From assembly GCF_001424665.1 (NCBI RefSeq), contig NZ_LMQS01000001.1, positions 745,225-809,224 on the forward strand: a stretch of 64,000 bases of DNA, given 5' to 3'. Each line of letters starts with the position of its first letter. Within the stretch, counting starts at the first letter, position 1. Shown one piece after another: positions 9,031 to 17,013 of this stretch. The translations under genes were made by a program, and so were the position numbers. Under the pieces are notes generated by a model, which did no database searches, was not told the DNA's origin, and saw nothing but the letters and a program-made list of their open reading frames with translations. This DNA is from Methylophilus sp. Leaf416. Its GTDB lineage: Bacteria; Pseudomonadota; Gammaproteobacteria; Burkholderiales; Methylophilaceae.

Positions 9031-9603
9031 TCAAACCGCTTGCAAGCTGGCAGCCTTCACAAGTTCACGATGTGTTAATAATGGCAACGCGCGTTCTATC
9101 GCCAGCTCGATACGCGCTTTCACGGTTTCACTTTTCACTTTGTAGTTTTCAAAGTCGCCCTCGGTGGCGTATACGCCAATAGGCAAGGTCAATGCCTGGA
9201 AAAAGCTGAATAGCGGCCTCAGCTCATGGTCGATAATCAGGGCATGGCGCTCACTGCCGCCGGTCGCTGCCAGCAATACCGGCACATCAATCAATGCTTC
9301 GTAATTGACCAGGTCAAACAGGTGTTTGAACAAACCAGTGTAAGACGCGCGGTAAACCGGCGTTGCCACAATCAGCAGATCAGCGGTTTCAATCGCTTCA
9401 ATATCTTTCTGCACTTTCGCAGGCAGCTGTTTAGGGTCAAATGAAGACACCAGGCTGCTGCCGATTTCGCTCAACTCAATAGAATGCAGTTCAATCGGGA
9501 TATGCTGGCCCAGCTGCTGGGTCAAGGCTTCTACCAGGGCGGCAGTGCGTGAAGGTAATTTATAGCTGCCTGATACAGCAGTAACTCTTAATGGACGACT
9601 CAT
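9031..9603 (-). CDS. msuE: NAD(P)H-dependent FMN reductase, MsuE/SsuE family
   Basis: A 190-residue flavodoxin-fold reductase. The N-terminus RVTAVSGSYKLPSRTAALV carries the flavin phosphate loop, and ADLLIVATPVYRASYTGLFKHLFD is the family block. It provides reduced FMN to the two-component monooxygenases of the cluster (SfnG, SsuD/MsuD, MsuC-like enzymes). The ATG at 9603 follows GGAG by six bases. It is the first gene of the unit, about 65 bp downstream of the transcription start predicted from a minus-strand sigma-54 promoter. It could equally be named ssuE or sfnF. Confidence 0.85.
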   Translation of the reverse strand: MSRPLRVTAVSGSYKLPSRTAALVEALTQQLGQHIPIELHSIELSEIGSSLVSSFDPKQLPAKVQKDIEAIETADLLIVATPVYRASYTGLFKHLFDLVNYEALIDVPVLLAATGGSERHALIIDHELRPLFSFFQALTLPIGVYATEGDFENYKVKSETVKARIELAIERALPLLTHRELVKAASLQAV

Positions 9604-9678
9604 GTGTGGCTCCTAAACTTTGGTTGCCGGCGCCAATTTGATGTGTTCAATATCGGTGAGCCAGCTCCTTGTAGATAT

Positions 9679-9694
9679 AGCAGCAACCATGCCA
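9679..9694 (-). promoter_or_regulatory. Sigma-54 promoter for the msuE-sfnG-transporter unit
   Basis: On the minus strand TGGCATGGTTGCTGCT has the invariant GG (9693-9692) and GC (9681-9680) separated by exactly ten bases, as required for RpoN promoters (TGGCAC-N5-TTGCW). The start site would fall near 9668. Confidence 0.65.
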
Positions 9695-9780
9695 GGAGTA
9701 TTTTTTTATATATTTCAATGACTTATGAAAATTAAGTGCTGTTTAACCATGTTGAAATTTAGCAATATATGCTGATGCGC

Positions 9781-9796
9781 TGCTGATATAGCAGCA
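9781..9796. promoter_or_regulatory. Putative activator site, TGCTG-N6-CAGCA
   Basis: TGCTGATATAGCAGCA lies between the divergent sigma-54 promoters, about 90 bp upstream of the msuE promoter and 175 bp upstream of the sfnB promoter, which is a normal enhancer distance. Similar palindromes recur at 9854-9873 and several times at 15533-15780. Binding by SfnR is inferred. Confidence 0.55.
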
Positions 9797-9853
9797 GCTA
9801 AAACAGAAATACAGCACCTGACTCACGCTTTACCAGCTAAAAACTGGCTATTA

Positions 9854-9873
9854 GGTGCTGATTAATCAGCACC
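9854..9873. promoter_or_regulatory. Putative activator site, perfect 20-bp palindrome
   Basis: GGTGCTGATTAATCAGCACC is its own reverse complement. It contains TGCTG-N6-CAGCA and lies about 85 bp upstream of the -24 element of sfnB. It is the most symmetrical member of the palindrome family in this regulon. Confidence 0.62.
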
Positions 9874-9954
9874 CATTCAGCAGAAAGCTGTTTCTAAAAG
9901 CGCTCAACGTCATAACGAAATTAAATAAACCATTTAAATTCAATTACTTATCTA

Positions 9955-9971
9955 TTGGCATGCTAAATGCA
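9955..9971 (+). promoter_or_regulatory. Sigma-54 promoter for sfnB
   Basis: TTGGCATGCTAAATGCA has GG at 9957-9958 and GC at 9969-9970 with ten bases between, matching RpoN spacing. The sfnB ATG at 10058 follows at about 76 bp from the expected start site. Confidence 0.68.
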
Positions 9972-10057
9972 ATAGCTACATCGACGCGCAGCGCTATTTA
10001 ACAACTAAATGACTGCGCTTTTAAATCTCCCTTATTTTTAGTTAGAAGGATTCAAAT

Positions 10058-11311
10058 ATGACTGCACATGCAAGCAAAGTTGCGCATTTGCCCGAGAGCC
10101 TGAACCAGGCGCACGAACATCGCGGCAGGGATGCCGCCCATATTATTAAAAGTGATGCCGAAGCCATCGCGGTTGCACATCAGGTAGCCACTGAAATCGC
10201 CAAAGAGGCTTCAATCCGCGACAAGGAAAGACGCTTGCCGCGCAAAGAGCTGGACTTATTCTCTAGTAGCGGCTTGTGGGGCATTACCGTGCCTAAGGAG
10301 TATGGCGGCGCAGGCGTTTCGAACAAAACGCTGGCAGAAGTGATTGCAATAGTGGCAGAAGCTGACCCCAGCATAGGCCAGATCCCGCAAAACCATTTGT
10401 ATATGGTGGAAGGTTTGCGCCTGGATGGCACGGATTTCCAGAAGCGCTACTTTTTTGACCTGGTGCTGCAAGGCGTACGCTTTGGCAATGCTTTTTCTGA
10501 AGTCGGCACCAAAAGCGTTAATGATGTGAAAACCAAGCTGACACCCGCCAACAGCGGCTACTTCCTGAATGGCAAAAAATTCTATTCCTCAGGCGCGTTG
10601 CTGGCGGATTGGGTGCCAGTGGTGGCCAAAGACGAAAACGATAACACCGTGGTGGCGTTTGTCCCGGCTGGCGCTGAAGGCCTCACTATAATTGATGACT
10701 GGTCCAGCTTCGGCCAGCGCACTACTGCGAGCGGCACCACCATCCTGGACAATATTTTTGTGCCCAGCGAACATGTGGTACCACATCACCTGGCGTTTGA
10801 CCGCCCTACCGCCATGGGCCCGGTGGCACAAATCATCCAGGCAGCGGTAGATACCGGCATTGCCCGTGCGGCATTTAAGGACACACTGCATTTCGTGCGT
10901 AATTACACCCGTCCATGGATAGATACCGAGCTGGAACACGGTTATGAAGATCCGCACACGATTAAGGATATCGGCGACCTGCAAATCCGTATCCATGCGA
11001 CGGACGCTTTATTGGCCCGCGCCGGTGAATACATCGATGAAGCGCAACGCAACCCGAACGAAGAAACTGTCGCGGAAGCTTCGATTGCAGTGGCTGAAGC
11101 CAAAGTGCTCAGTACCGAAACCGCGCTGCTGGCCGGCAGCAAGTTATTTGAGCTGGCAGGTACACGTTCTACATTGGGTGAATACAACCTGGACAGGCAC
11201 TGGCGCAATGCCCGGACGCACACACTGCATGACCCGGTACGCTGGAAATACCATGCAGTGGGCAATTACAGCCTGAACAAGGTGAAGCCACCGCGCCATC
11301 CATGGATTTGA
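10058..11311 (+). CDS. sfnB: SfnB-type sulfur acquisition oxidoreductase (acyl-CoA dehydrogenase fold)
   Basis: A 417-residue flavoprotein of the acyl-CoA dehydrogenase superfamily, of the SfnB group found in dimethylsulfone gene clusters. Conserved blocks include LWGITVPKEYGGAGVSNKTL near residue 72, FYSSGALLADW near 170, and the C-terminal [19 protein letters not shown], which is typical of DszC/SfnB-like flavin monooxygenases rather than true dehydrogenases. The ATG follows GAAGGA. It forms a single-gene unit under its own sigma-54 promoter, ending at a strong terminator. The exact reaction of SfnB is not settled; oxidation of an organosulfur compound with FMNH2 is likely. Confidence 0.85.
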   Translation: MTAHASKVAHLPESLNQAHEHRGRDAAHIIKSDAEAIAVAHQVATEIAKEASIRDKERRLPRKELDLFSSSGLWGITVPKEYGGAGVSNKTLAEVIAIVAEADPSIGQIPQNHLYMVEGLRLDGTDFQKRYFFDLVLQGVRFGNAFSEVGTKSVNDVKTKLTPANSGYFLNGKKFYSSGALLADWVPVVAKDENDNTVVAFVPAGAEGLTIIDDWSSFGQRTTASGTTILDNIFVPSEHVVPHHLAFDRPTAMGPVAQIIQAAVDTGIARAAFKDTLHFVRNYTRPWIDTELEHGYEDPHTIKDIGDLQIRIHATDALLARAGEYIDEAQRNPNEETVAEASIAVAEAKVLSTETALLAGSKLFELAGTRSTLGEYNLDRHWRNARTHTLHDPVRWKYHAVGNYSLNKVKPPRHPWI

Positions 11312-11326
11312 TTCAAGGATTCAGCT

Positions 11327-11361
11327 AAAAATAAAGCCCTCGATTGAGGGCTTTATTTTAT
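11327..11361. terminator. Bidirectional terminator between sfnB and ribB
   Basis: AAAATAAAGCCCTC, loop GATT, GAGGGCTTTATTTT form a long perfect stem with A/T tracts on both sides. It can end both the plus-strand sfnB transcript and the convergent minus-strand unit that ends with ribB. Confidence 0.88.
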
Positions 11362-11409
11362 ATAGCTACCTGAAAAGCACAGCGTTTTTTCAGTTACCGC
11401 CAGGCATTT

Positions 11410-12120
11410 TTAAATATAGCTGATTGCGGAATCCAGCAGTTTATTCTGCAAACGGCTAGGCGCCGGACGTTCGCTTTGATAAGGGAAAGTTTGCTCCAGG
11501 TCCTGCTCACGGTACATAATCATTTCAGCAATGGTGATGATTTTCAAACCATGCTTTTTAGCGAATAACAGCAGGTCCGGTCGCCTTGCCATACTGCCAT
11601 CGTCATTGACGATTTCGCACAACACACCGACAGGGCTGAGGCCTGCCATCCGTGCTAAATCATAAGCGGCTTCGGTATGCCCCGGGCGTTCGAGCACACC
11701 ACCTACCCGCGCCCGTAACGGGAATATATGGCCAGGTCTATGAAACTCGCTTGCCTGGCTGTTACTGTTGGCCAATGCCCTTAACGTTAAGGCTCTGTCC
11801 GCAGCAGAAATGCCGCTGGTGGTGCCGTATTTATAATCCACACTGACGGTAAAAGCAGTCCTGAACGGGTCTGCATTTTGAGCCACCATTTGCGGCAGTG
11901 CCAGCGCATTCAGTCGCTCTTCACCGAGAGCGACGCACACCAGACCACTGCTATGCCTTACCAGAAACGCCATTTGTTCAGTCGTGATCTTCTCCGCAGC
12001 GATGATTAAATCACCTTCATTTTCGCGGTCAGTGTCATCCACCACAATCACAAACTCGCCATTGGCGATAGCCTCAATCGCTTGGCTGACAGCATCAAAC
12101 TTTTCAAGATTATTTTGCAT
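11410..12120 (-). CDS. ribB: 3,4-dihydroxy-2-butanone 4-phosphate synthase
   Basis: A 236-residue stand-alone RibB that converts ribulose 5-phosphate to the four-carbon riboflavin precursor. It shows the acidic loop VVDDTDRENEGDLI, RHSSGLVCVAL, and FHRPGHIFPLRARVGGVLERPGHTEA with the substrate-binding residues. No GTP cyclohydrolase II domain is fused; that enzyme is encoded separately at 18118. The last 25 residues form a short extension. GGAAG lies eight bases before the ATG. The gene is 14 bp after the amidohydrolase-fold gene at the end of the ssuD-led unit, so it is probably induced with the sulfur genes. I saw no FMN riboswitch before it. Confidence 0.92.
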   Translation of the reverse strand: MQNNLEKFDAVSQAIEAIANGEFVIVVDDTDRENEGDLIIAAEKITTEQMAFLVRHSSGLVCVALGEERLNALALPQMVAQNADPFRTAFTVSVDYKYGTTSGISAADRALTLRALANSNSQASEFHRPGHIFPLRARVGGVLERPGHTEAAYDLARMAGLSPVGVLCEIVNDDGSMARRPDLLLFAKKHGLKIITIAEMIMYREQDLEQTFPYQSERPAPSRLQNKLLDSAISYI

Positions 12121-12133
12121 TTAAAACACTTCC

Positions 12134-12994
12134 TTATTCTTTTTCGCCCAGATTTAATAATCCGGCTGCGTTGCTGTAAAACACTTTCTCCAATACTTCG
12201 TCCTTGAAACCCAGTTGGATGAAATCATCTATGGTTTGCTGCATAGGCCGGAAAGGATACGAGGTGCCAAACAACAGCTGGTCACCCAAAAACTTGTTTG
12301 CTGCCTGCACATAGAGCTCAGCACCCGGCTGGAAGATATACATATCAGGTACCAGGTATAAGTTGGGGTAGCGGAAAGCCGCACCAACGATTTCGTTCAC
12401 AAACGGGTAATAGCCGTGAAAACAAATGATATTTAAATCCGGGTATTTCCTGGCTAGCCTGGCAACCGCATTCGGGTGCGCATAATCCAGGTCTGGCGTG
12501 GTTGGTCCGGACATCACGCACACCGGTACCTTGTGGCGTTGGCACGCCTGATAAACCGGATCAAATATCGGGTCATCTACATAACGTGCAGGCTTGCCGA
12601 AACCGGGTTCGATGTTGATGGCTTTGAACTGGTGTTGATGGATAGCCTGATCAATCGCCGCCAATGCACTCTCCACCCCGCGGGTTTCTATATCCACCGA
12701 GCCCAATCCCACCAGCTTAGGGCTGTGACTGACCAGTTGCGCGACCTGGTGATCATCTATCGTCAGATCAGGGGTTTCGCGGCCGACTACCACAGCGTAA
12801 TCAATCCCAGCCTCATCAATTTCCTGCAGGTACCCTTCAACCGTGTAAGAGCGCCGGAAATGTTCAGGCTCCAGCGAGCCCACCCGCTGGTTAAGCCATT
12901 TTGCTGTTGCGTATGAAGGCGTGTTCGGGGTTGCGCCAAAAAAGTCATGCAAAAATGCAGGACGGTTGCGCATATCAATTATTTTTTGTTTCAT
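12134..12994 (-). CDS. Amidohydrolase-fold (COG2159-like) protein lacking usual metal ligands
   Basis: A 286-residue TIM-barrel protein resembling the Amidohydro_2 family: INIEPGFGKPARYVDDPIFDPVYQAC, LNIICFHGYYPF and the end LLFGTSYPFRP all match positions of that family. The residues that bind metal look altered. The N-terminal HxH is replaced by MRNRP, the second-strand histidine region reads VCVMSGPTTP, and the C-terminal aspartate of the GSDxP pattern is serine (GTSYP). One histidine (CFHGY) remains. It could be a metal-free lyase, hydrolase or binding protein. It sits 21 bp after the MsuC-like gene and 13 bp before ribB. The function is unknown. Confidence 0.75.
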   Translation of the reverse strand: MKQKIIDMRNRPAFLHDFFGATPNTPSYATAKWLNQRVGSLEPEHFRRSYTVEGYLQEIDEAGIDYAVVVGRETPDLTIDDHQVAQLVSHSPKLVGLGSVDIETRGVESALAAIDQAIHQHQFKAINIEPGFGKPARYVDDPIFDPVYQACQRHKVPVCVMSGPTTPDLDYAHPNAVARLARKYPDLNIICFHGYYPFVNEIVGAAFRYPNLYLVPDMYIFQPGAELYVQAANKFLGDQLLFGTSYPFRPMQQTIDDFIQLGFKDEVLEKVFYSNAAGLLNLGEKE

Positions 12995-13015
12995 GAAATC
13001 AATTCAATCAAGAGT

Positions 13016-14281
13016 TTAAGCGTAGAAACTTGGGGTTGGATAATTGCCGTTCAGCGCCCAATCCCCCAGGTCTTTCAGTTTGTAATCCACCGGGTCGTGT
13101 AAGGTGTATACCCGCAAGTTGCGCCAGTACCTGTCCATGCGCAGTTTGGCCGTGGTGGCCCTGGCACCTGCAACCTCGAATATGCGCGTCGTCACATCCA
13201 GGCCGGATTTTGTCGCATTCACCTTGGCGGAAAACACCGCCAGCGCCAGTTCACCCCTGGTTTTTTCATCCAGGGACAGATCTTTTTCCCAGGCCAGGTC
13301 AAGCAAAGCGGCTGCGTGGTCCGCAATGATGGCAGAGGCATGCAGACCGGCCCAGAATTCGCCGTAATGCAGCAGCGTAAACGGGTCCTGGTGTATGGTT
13401 TGCGCCAGCGAGCCAGACCAGACGCGGCTGTTGCTGCTGGTGTATTTGACGCCTTCTTCCAACGCGCCTTCGGCAATGCCAATGTAGATATTGGTGAATA
13501 TCAATTGCGCGACCAGCGAGCGCAGGCTGGCAAAAGAAGAACTCAGCGGACCCGGATCAATCAGTAATTCGCCATCTTCGACCAATAGCTGCTCAAACTC
13601 TGCACTTCCACTGTCGGTCTGGCGCTGGCCGATATTGTCCCAATCGCCTTTCAGGTGTATGCCCTTACGCTGAGTAGGTACCGCCGCCACCAGGAACTTG
13701 CCGGTATTTTCCTCAATGGCGGAGACAATCATGTAGTCCGAATCCATAGAGCCCGAGCAAAAACTTTTCTGGCCGGTGAATTCATAACCACCGGGAATCT
13801 TGCGTGCAATGGTGCGGTTATCCAGCGGATTGAGCGCGTTGCCCCACCACAAATTATGGCTGGCGGTTAACCGGTAATAGTGCTGCCATTGATCATCACT
13901 GGCGTACAGGCGGATAGAAGTCAGCATCAGGAACTGGAAGGCAAATACCTGGGCGATGGAACTGTCGACGCGGGCGATCTGGCGGATGATGGTATAGATT
14001 TCCTGCCAGTTGCCACCCAGGCCGCCATAGGTTTGCGGGATGAGTAATTTCAATAACCCGCTATCGCGAACCGCCTGCCTTTGCTCGTAAGGCGTGCCGC
14101 CTGCCGCATCGCGCTCTACCGCTGTTTTGGCTAAATAGGCAACCAGTTGCTGCGTAACTTGCTGCGGGTTGCCACTAAACGCAATGCCATGCTGATTAAA
14201 AGTGTCCTTCTTTAATGTACCGCCGTTCAATGCTATTTCTTTGGATTCATCTTTCTGGCGGGCGTTAACTGCAAGTGTCAT
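13016..14281 (-). CDS. MsuC/SfnC/DszC-like FMNH2-dependent monooxygenase (acyl-CoA dehydrogenase fold)
   Basis: A 421-residue flavoprotein with IPQTYGGLGGNWQEIYTIIR near residue 80, GQKSFCSGSMDSDYMIVSA near 175, [13 protein letters not shown] near 225 and DRYWRNLRVYTLHDPVDYK near the C-terminus. This pattern is that of DszC and MsuC-type monooxygenases, which add oxygen to sulfur using reduced FMN. With SfnG and SsuD/MsuD nearby, methanesulfinate oxidation to methanesulfonate is the likely role. It lies 9 bp after ssuD, with AGGGGAAAG before the ATG. A paralogue is encoded divergently at 15805. Its first 30 residues are variable and polar. It could instead act on another sulfur compound. Confidence 0.82.
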   Translation of the reverse strand: MTLAVNARQKDESKEIALNGGTLKKDTFNQHGIAFSGNPQQVTQQLVAYLAKTAVERDAAGGTPYEQRQAVRDSGLLKLLIPQTYGGLGGNWQEIYTIIRQIARVDSSIAQVFAFQFLMLTSIRLYASDDQWQHYYRLTASHNLWWGNALNPLDNRTIARKIPGGYEFTGQKSFCSGSMDSDYMIVSAIEENTGKFLVAAVPTQRKGIHLKGDWDNIGQRQTDSGSAEFEQLLVEDGELLIDPGPLSSSFASLRSLVAQLIFTNIYIGIAEGALEEGVKYTSSNSRVWSGSLAQTIHQDPFTLLHYGEFWAGLHASAIIADHAAALLDLAWEKDLSLDEKTRGELALAVFSAKVNATKSGLDVTTRIFEVAGARATTAKLRMDRYWRNLRVYTLHDPVDYKLKDLGDWALNGNYPTPSFYA

Positions 14282-14290
14282 TACTTTCCC

Positions 14291-15424
14291 CTACGCCGCA
14301 TGTTTAACCGGTCTGGCCGCGCCAAAGGGCCCGGTCATGTTGGTGTTGATACTCACCTCGGCTTCTACCCTGGGCTGCACCGGCAATAGCGGGAACAACA
14401 ACTCGGCGACGCGGTAAGACTCTTCCAGATGCGGATAGCCGGAGAAGATAAAGTAATCAATCCCTAGCGATTGATACTCTTTGATCCTGTCAGCCACTTC
14501 CTGTGGGTTACCTACCAGCGCAGTACCCGCGCCGCCGCGCACCAAACCTACCCCTGCCCACAAATTGGGAGACACTTCCAGCTTGTCACGCAGACCCTGA
14601 TGTAATTCGGTCATTTTCTTTTGCGCGACTGAATCAAAATTCGCAACTGCTGCCTGTGCAGCAGCAATCGTGTCATCGGTCACATGCGAGATTAAATCCT
14701 CGGCTGCCGCCCAGGCTTGCTCACTGTTTTCGCGCACAATCACATGCAGGCGGATACCGAAGCGGATACTGCGCCCCTGCTGTGCCGCCGCCTCGCGAAT
14801 CACGCGGATTTTTTCCGCTACCGCTGCCGGTGGCTCGCCCCAGGTCAAATGCACATCCACATGCTTGCTGCTCAGTGCAATGGCTGCTTCAGAAGCACCA
14901 CCGATAAATAATGGCGGATAAGGCTTTTGCAGGCTGCCGGTGGGCAGGCTGGCACCTTTCACGCGCAAGTAATCGCCTTCAAAATCAACCACTTCTTCTG
15001 CCAGTACTGCACGCCAGATAGATAAAAATTCTTCCGCTTCTGCATAGCGCTCGTCATGGGCAAGAAAGCTGCCTTCGGCCTGCTGCTCTGCCGGGTCGCC
15101 ACCAGCCACTACATTGATCAGCAAACGCCCCCCGGAAATGCGGTCCAGGGTGGAGGCCATCCTGGCGGACACCACTGGGGATATAAATCCAGGACGGGTT
15201 GCCACTAAAAATTTGAGTTGTTTGGTTTCATTGATCAGGGCAGAAGAAATCACCCAGGCGTCTTCGCAGGAACGTCCGGACGGAACCAACACCCCACCAA
15301 ACCCAAGCCTGTCGGCTGCCTGTGCAATTTGTTTTAAATAAGAGAATGTTGCCGGCCTGGCACCCTTGCTGGTGCCTAGGTAACGCTGGTCACCATGTGT
15401 GGGTAAAAACCAGAAGATTTCCAT
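14291..15424 (-). CDS. ssuD: FMNH2-dependent alkanesulfonate/methanesulfonate monooxygenase
   Basis: A 377-residue luciferase-like monooxygenase that releases sulfite and an aldehyde from sulfonates. The N-terminus [16 protein letters not shown], the block [20 protein letters not shown] and [20 protein letters not shown] are the SsuD/MsuD signature. I chose the ATG at 15424, not the longer frame from 15484: AAGGAAAG precedes 15424 and a sigma-54 promoter occupies 15468-15484. It is the first gene of a unit ending in ribB. With methanesulfonate as substrate the product would be formaldehyde, directly usable by a methylotroph. The sequence alone does not separate SsuD from MsuD. Confidence 0.88.
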   Translation of the reverse strand: MEIFWFLPTHGDQRYLGTSKGARPATFSYLKQIAQAADRLGFGGVLVPSGRSCEDAWVISSALINETKQLKFLVATRPGFISPVVSARMASTLDRISGGRLLINVVAGGDPAEQQAEGSFLAHDERYAEAEEFLSIWRAVLAEEVVDFEGDYLRVKGASLPTGSLQKPYPPLFIGGASEAAIALSSKHVDVHLTWGEPPAAVAEKIRVIREAAAQQGRSIRFGIRLHVIVRENSEQAWAAAEDLISHVTDDTIAAAQAAVANFDSVAQKKMTELHQGLRDKLEVSPNLWAGVGLVRGGAGTALVGNPQEVADRIKEYQSLGIDYFIFSGYPHLEESYRVAELLFPLLPVQPRVEAEVSINTNMTGPFGAARPVKHAA

Positions 15425-15467
15425 GATAGTGCTTTCCTTCACTCGTGCTACAGATTGAGTGAACAAT

Positions 15468-15484
15468 TGCAAAGAGCATGCCAT
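15468..15484 (-). promoter_or_regulatory. Sigma-54 promoter for the ssuD-ribB unit
   Basis: Read on the minus strand, ATGGCATGCTCTTTGCA has GG (15482-15481) and GC (15470-15469) separated by ten bases. A start near 15458 would leave a leader of about 34 bases before the ATG at 15424, which also decides the start codon. Confidence 0.7.
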
Positions 15485-15532
15485 AAATAAAAATCAATCA
15501 ATTCAGTCACTTAAATAATAGAAATTCAATGT

Positions 15533-15548
15533 TGCTGGATAAGCAGCA
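15533..15548. promoter_or_regulatory. Putative activator site, TGCTG-N6-CAGCA
   Basis: TGCTGGATAAGCAGCA, same spacing as the site at 9781-9796. It lies about 50 bp upstream of the ssuD sigma-54 promoter. Confidence 0.5.
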
Positions 15549-15561
15549 CAATCAACCGGGG

Positions 15562-15580
15562 TGCTGCTGTATCAGCAGCA
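15562..15580. promoter_or_regulatory. Putative activator site, TGCTGCTG-N3-CAGCAGCA
   Basis: TGCTGCTGTATCAGCAGCA has perfect 8-bp arms around TAT. With the site at 15585-15597 it forms a tandem pair in the middle of the divergent ssuD/sfnR-unit control region, 80-100 bp from the ssuD promoter and about 170 bp from the other. Confidence 0.58.
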
Positions 15581-15584
15581 TAGT

Positions 15585-15597
15585 TGCTGATACAGCA
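15585..15597. promoter_or_regulatory. Putative activator site, TGCTG-N3-CAGCA
   Basis: TGCTGATACAGCA, centred 20 bp from the previous palindrome (about two helical turns), consistent with co-operative binding of an enhancer-binding protein. That binding is inferred. Confidence 0.55.
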
Positions 15598-15725
15598 GCA
15601 GATGTGGTTTTAATAAGAAATACAGAGTTATTTGATTGCCACAACCGCAACCTATCTATAAATAAATAAGCTATTGTTTTATATATACTTATTGCCAATA
15701 TCAACACACTATTAAAGCAGAGGCA

Positions 15726-15740
15726 TGCTGAAAATCAGCA
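15726..15740. promoter_or_regulatory. Promoter-proximal palindrome, TGCTG-N5-CAGCA
   Basis: TGCTGAAAATCAGCA ends 13 bp before the -24 element of the plus-strand sigma-54 promoter. A further weaker copy, TGCTG-N7-CAGCA at 15764-15780, overlaps the -12 element. Sites this close to a sigma-54 promoter could repress rather than activate. Confidence 0.42.
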
Positions 15741-15750
15741 CTCAATTGAG

Positions 15751-15767
15751 TTGGCACAAATCCTGCT
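15751..15767 (+). promoter_or_regulatory. Sigma-54 promoter for the sfnC-like/sfnR/ribA unit
   Basis: TTGGCACAAATCCTGCT is close to the RpoN consensus, with GG at 15753-15754 and GC at 15765-15766 separated by ten bases. It is the best match of the four in this window. The start site would be near 15778, 27 bp before the proposed TTG start. Confidence 0.78.
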
Positions 15768-15804
15768 GAATATTCCAGCATAAGCAATAAGCTGGATATA
15801 ACTT

Positions 15805-17013
15805 TTGAATATAAATCAATTTGCCCTCATACCCACAGTGCACCTGAGTGATGGGTTGGAACCTTTGGCGGTAGCGAGACTATTGGCTGATTCATTTGCA
15901 CTGACCGCAGTGGAGCGTGATCATCGCGGTGGCACACCAAAATTTGAACGTGATGCGTTGCGCAACAGCGGCCTGCTGTCGTTAATCATTCCGCAGCAAT
16001 ATGGTGGCTATGGTGCCAACTGGCAGGAAACCTTGCTGGTAGTACGTGAGTTTGCCAAGGTGGATAGTTCGATTGCGCATGTGTATGGCTTTCAACACCT
16101 GATGCTGGCAACTGTGCGCCTGTTTTCGCGGCCTGACCAATGGGAACGCTGGTTTGAGCAAACTGCACAACTGGACTGGTTCTGGGGTAATGCACTTAAC
16201 CCTTTAGATGACAGGACGATTTCCAAATCGTACGCGCACTGGCATGAGTTTTCCGGCAAGAAAAGTTTTTGTTCCGGCGCGCTGGATTCGGAAATGCTAA
16301 TTGCATCGGCTATCAAGAAAACAGATGGCGAATTGGTGATTGCGGCTATTCCCACGTTGCGGACGGGTATTACCATCATGGATGACTGGGACAATATCGG
16401 CCAGCGCCAAACTGATAGCGGCACCGTGAATTTCGAGAAAGTACGCGTTGAAGAAAACGAACTGCTGACCGAGCCGGGGCCACTCAGCAACCCTTTTGCA
16501 TGTTTAAGGCCGCTGATCGCGCAATTGATCCTGACCAATATTTACCTGGGCATTGCAGAAGGCGCTTTTAATGATGCGCAAAACTACACCTTGCACGAAG
16601 CCAGGCCATGGAAGAATTCTAACGTGGCTTTGACTAGTGAAGATCCTTATATCCTCAGCCATTATGGCGAGTTTTGGGTGAGCCTGGAGGCCACACGTGC
16701 GCTGACCAACCTGGCGGCAGAAAAACTGGATAACGCCTGGGCAAAAGAACTGGCATTAACTGAAGAAGAGCGTGGCCTGGTAGCAATCAGCATCAGTGCC
16801 GCCAAAGTGCTGGCTACCCGCACCGGCCTGGATATTACCAGCCGCATGTTCGAAGTCGCGGGCTCAAGGGCAACACATGCAGGCTTGAGACTGGACCGGC
16901 ATTGGCGTAACCTGAGAACACATACCCTGCATGACCCCATAGATTACAAAATCAAGGAGCTGGGTGAATGGGCGCTGAATGGCAGCTTCCCTAACCCTAC
17001 ATTTTACTCATGA
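15805..17013 (+). CDS. MsuC/SfnC/DszC-like FMNH2-dependent monooxygenase, second paralogue
   Basis: A 402-residue flavoprotein clearly paralogous to the product at 13016-14281: [52 protein letters not shown] and [19 protein letters not shown] match in order. It probably oxidises a sulfinate or other organosulfur compound with reduced FMN. The start is a TTG at 15805 with only a weak ribosome site (CTGGAT); a GTG at 15838 is possible. No in-frame ATG lies near the expected N-terminus. It leads the unit that includes sfnR and ribA and overlaps sfnR by ATGA. In Pseudomonas the gene in this position is sfnC. Confidence 0.8.
   Translation: MNINQFALIPTVHLSDGLEPLAVARLLADSFALTAVERDHRGGTPKFERDALRNSGLLSLIIPQQYGGYGANWQETLLVVREFAKVDSSIAHVYGFQHLMLATVRLFSRPDQWERWFEQTAQLDWFWGNALNPLDDRTISKSYAHWHEFSGKKSFCSGALDSEMLIASAIKKTDGELVIAAIPTLRTGITIMDDWDNIGQRQTDSGTVNFEKVRVEENELLTEPGPLSNPFACLRPLIAQLILTNIYLGIAEGAFNDAQNYTLHEARPWKNSNVALTSEDPYILSHYGEFWVSLEATRALTNLAAEKLDNAWAKELALTEEERGLVAISISAAKVLATRTGLDITSRMFEVAGSRATHAGLRLDRHWRNLRTHTLHDPIDYKIKELGEWALNGSFPNPTFYS

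Noticed and set aside
11410-12200. FMN riboswitch for ribB
   Set aside because: Only 13 bp separate ribB from the gene before it, too little for the aptamer, and no RFN-like sequence is visible near ribA either.
15531-15780. Repeated GCTG/CAGC blocks considered as a CRISPR array
   Set aside because: Units are short palindromes with irregular spacing and no unique spacers of constant length; regulatory sites explain them better.
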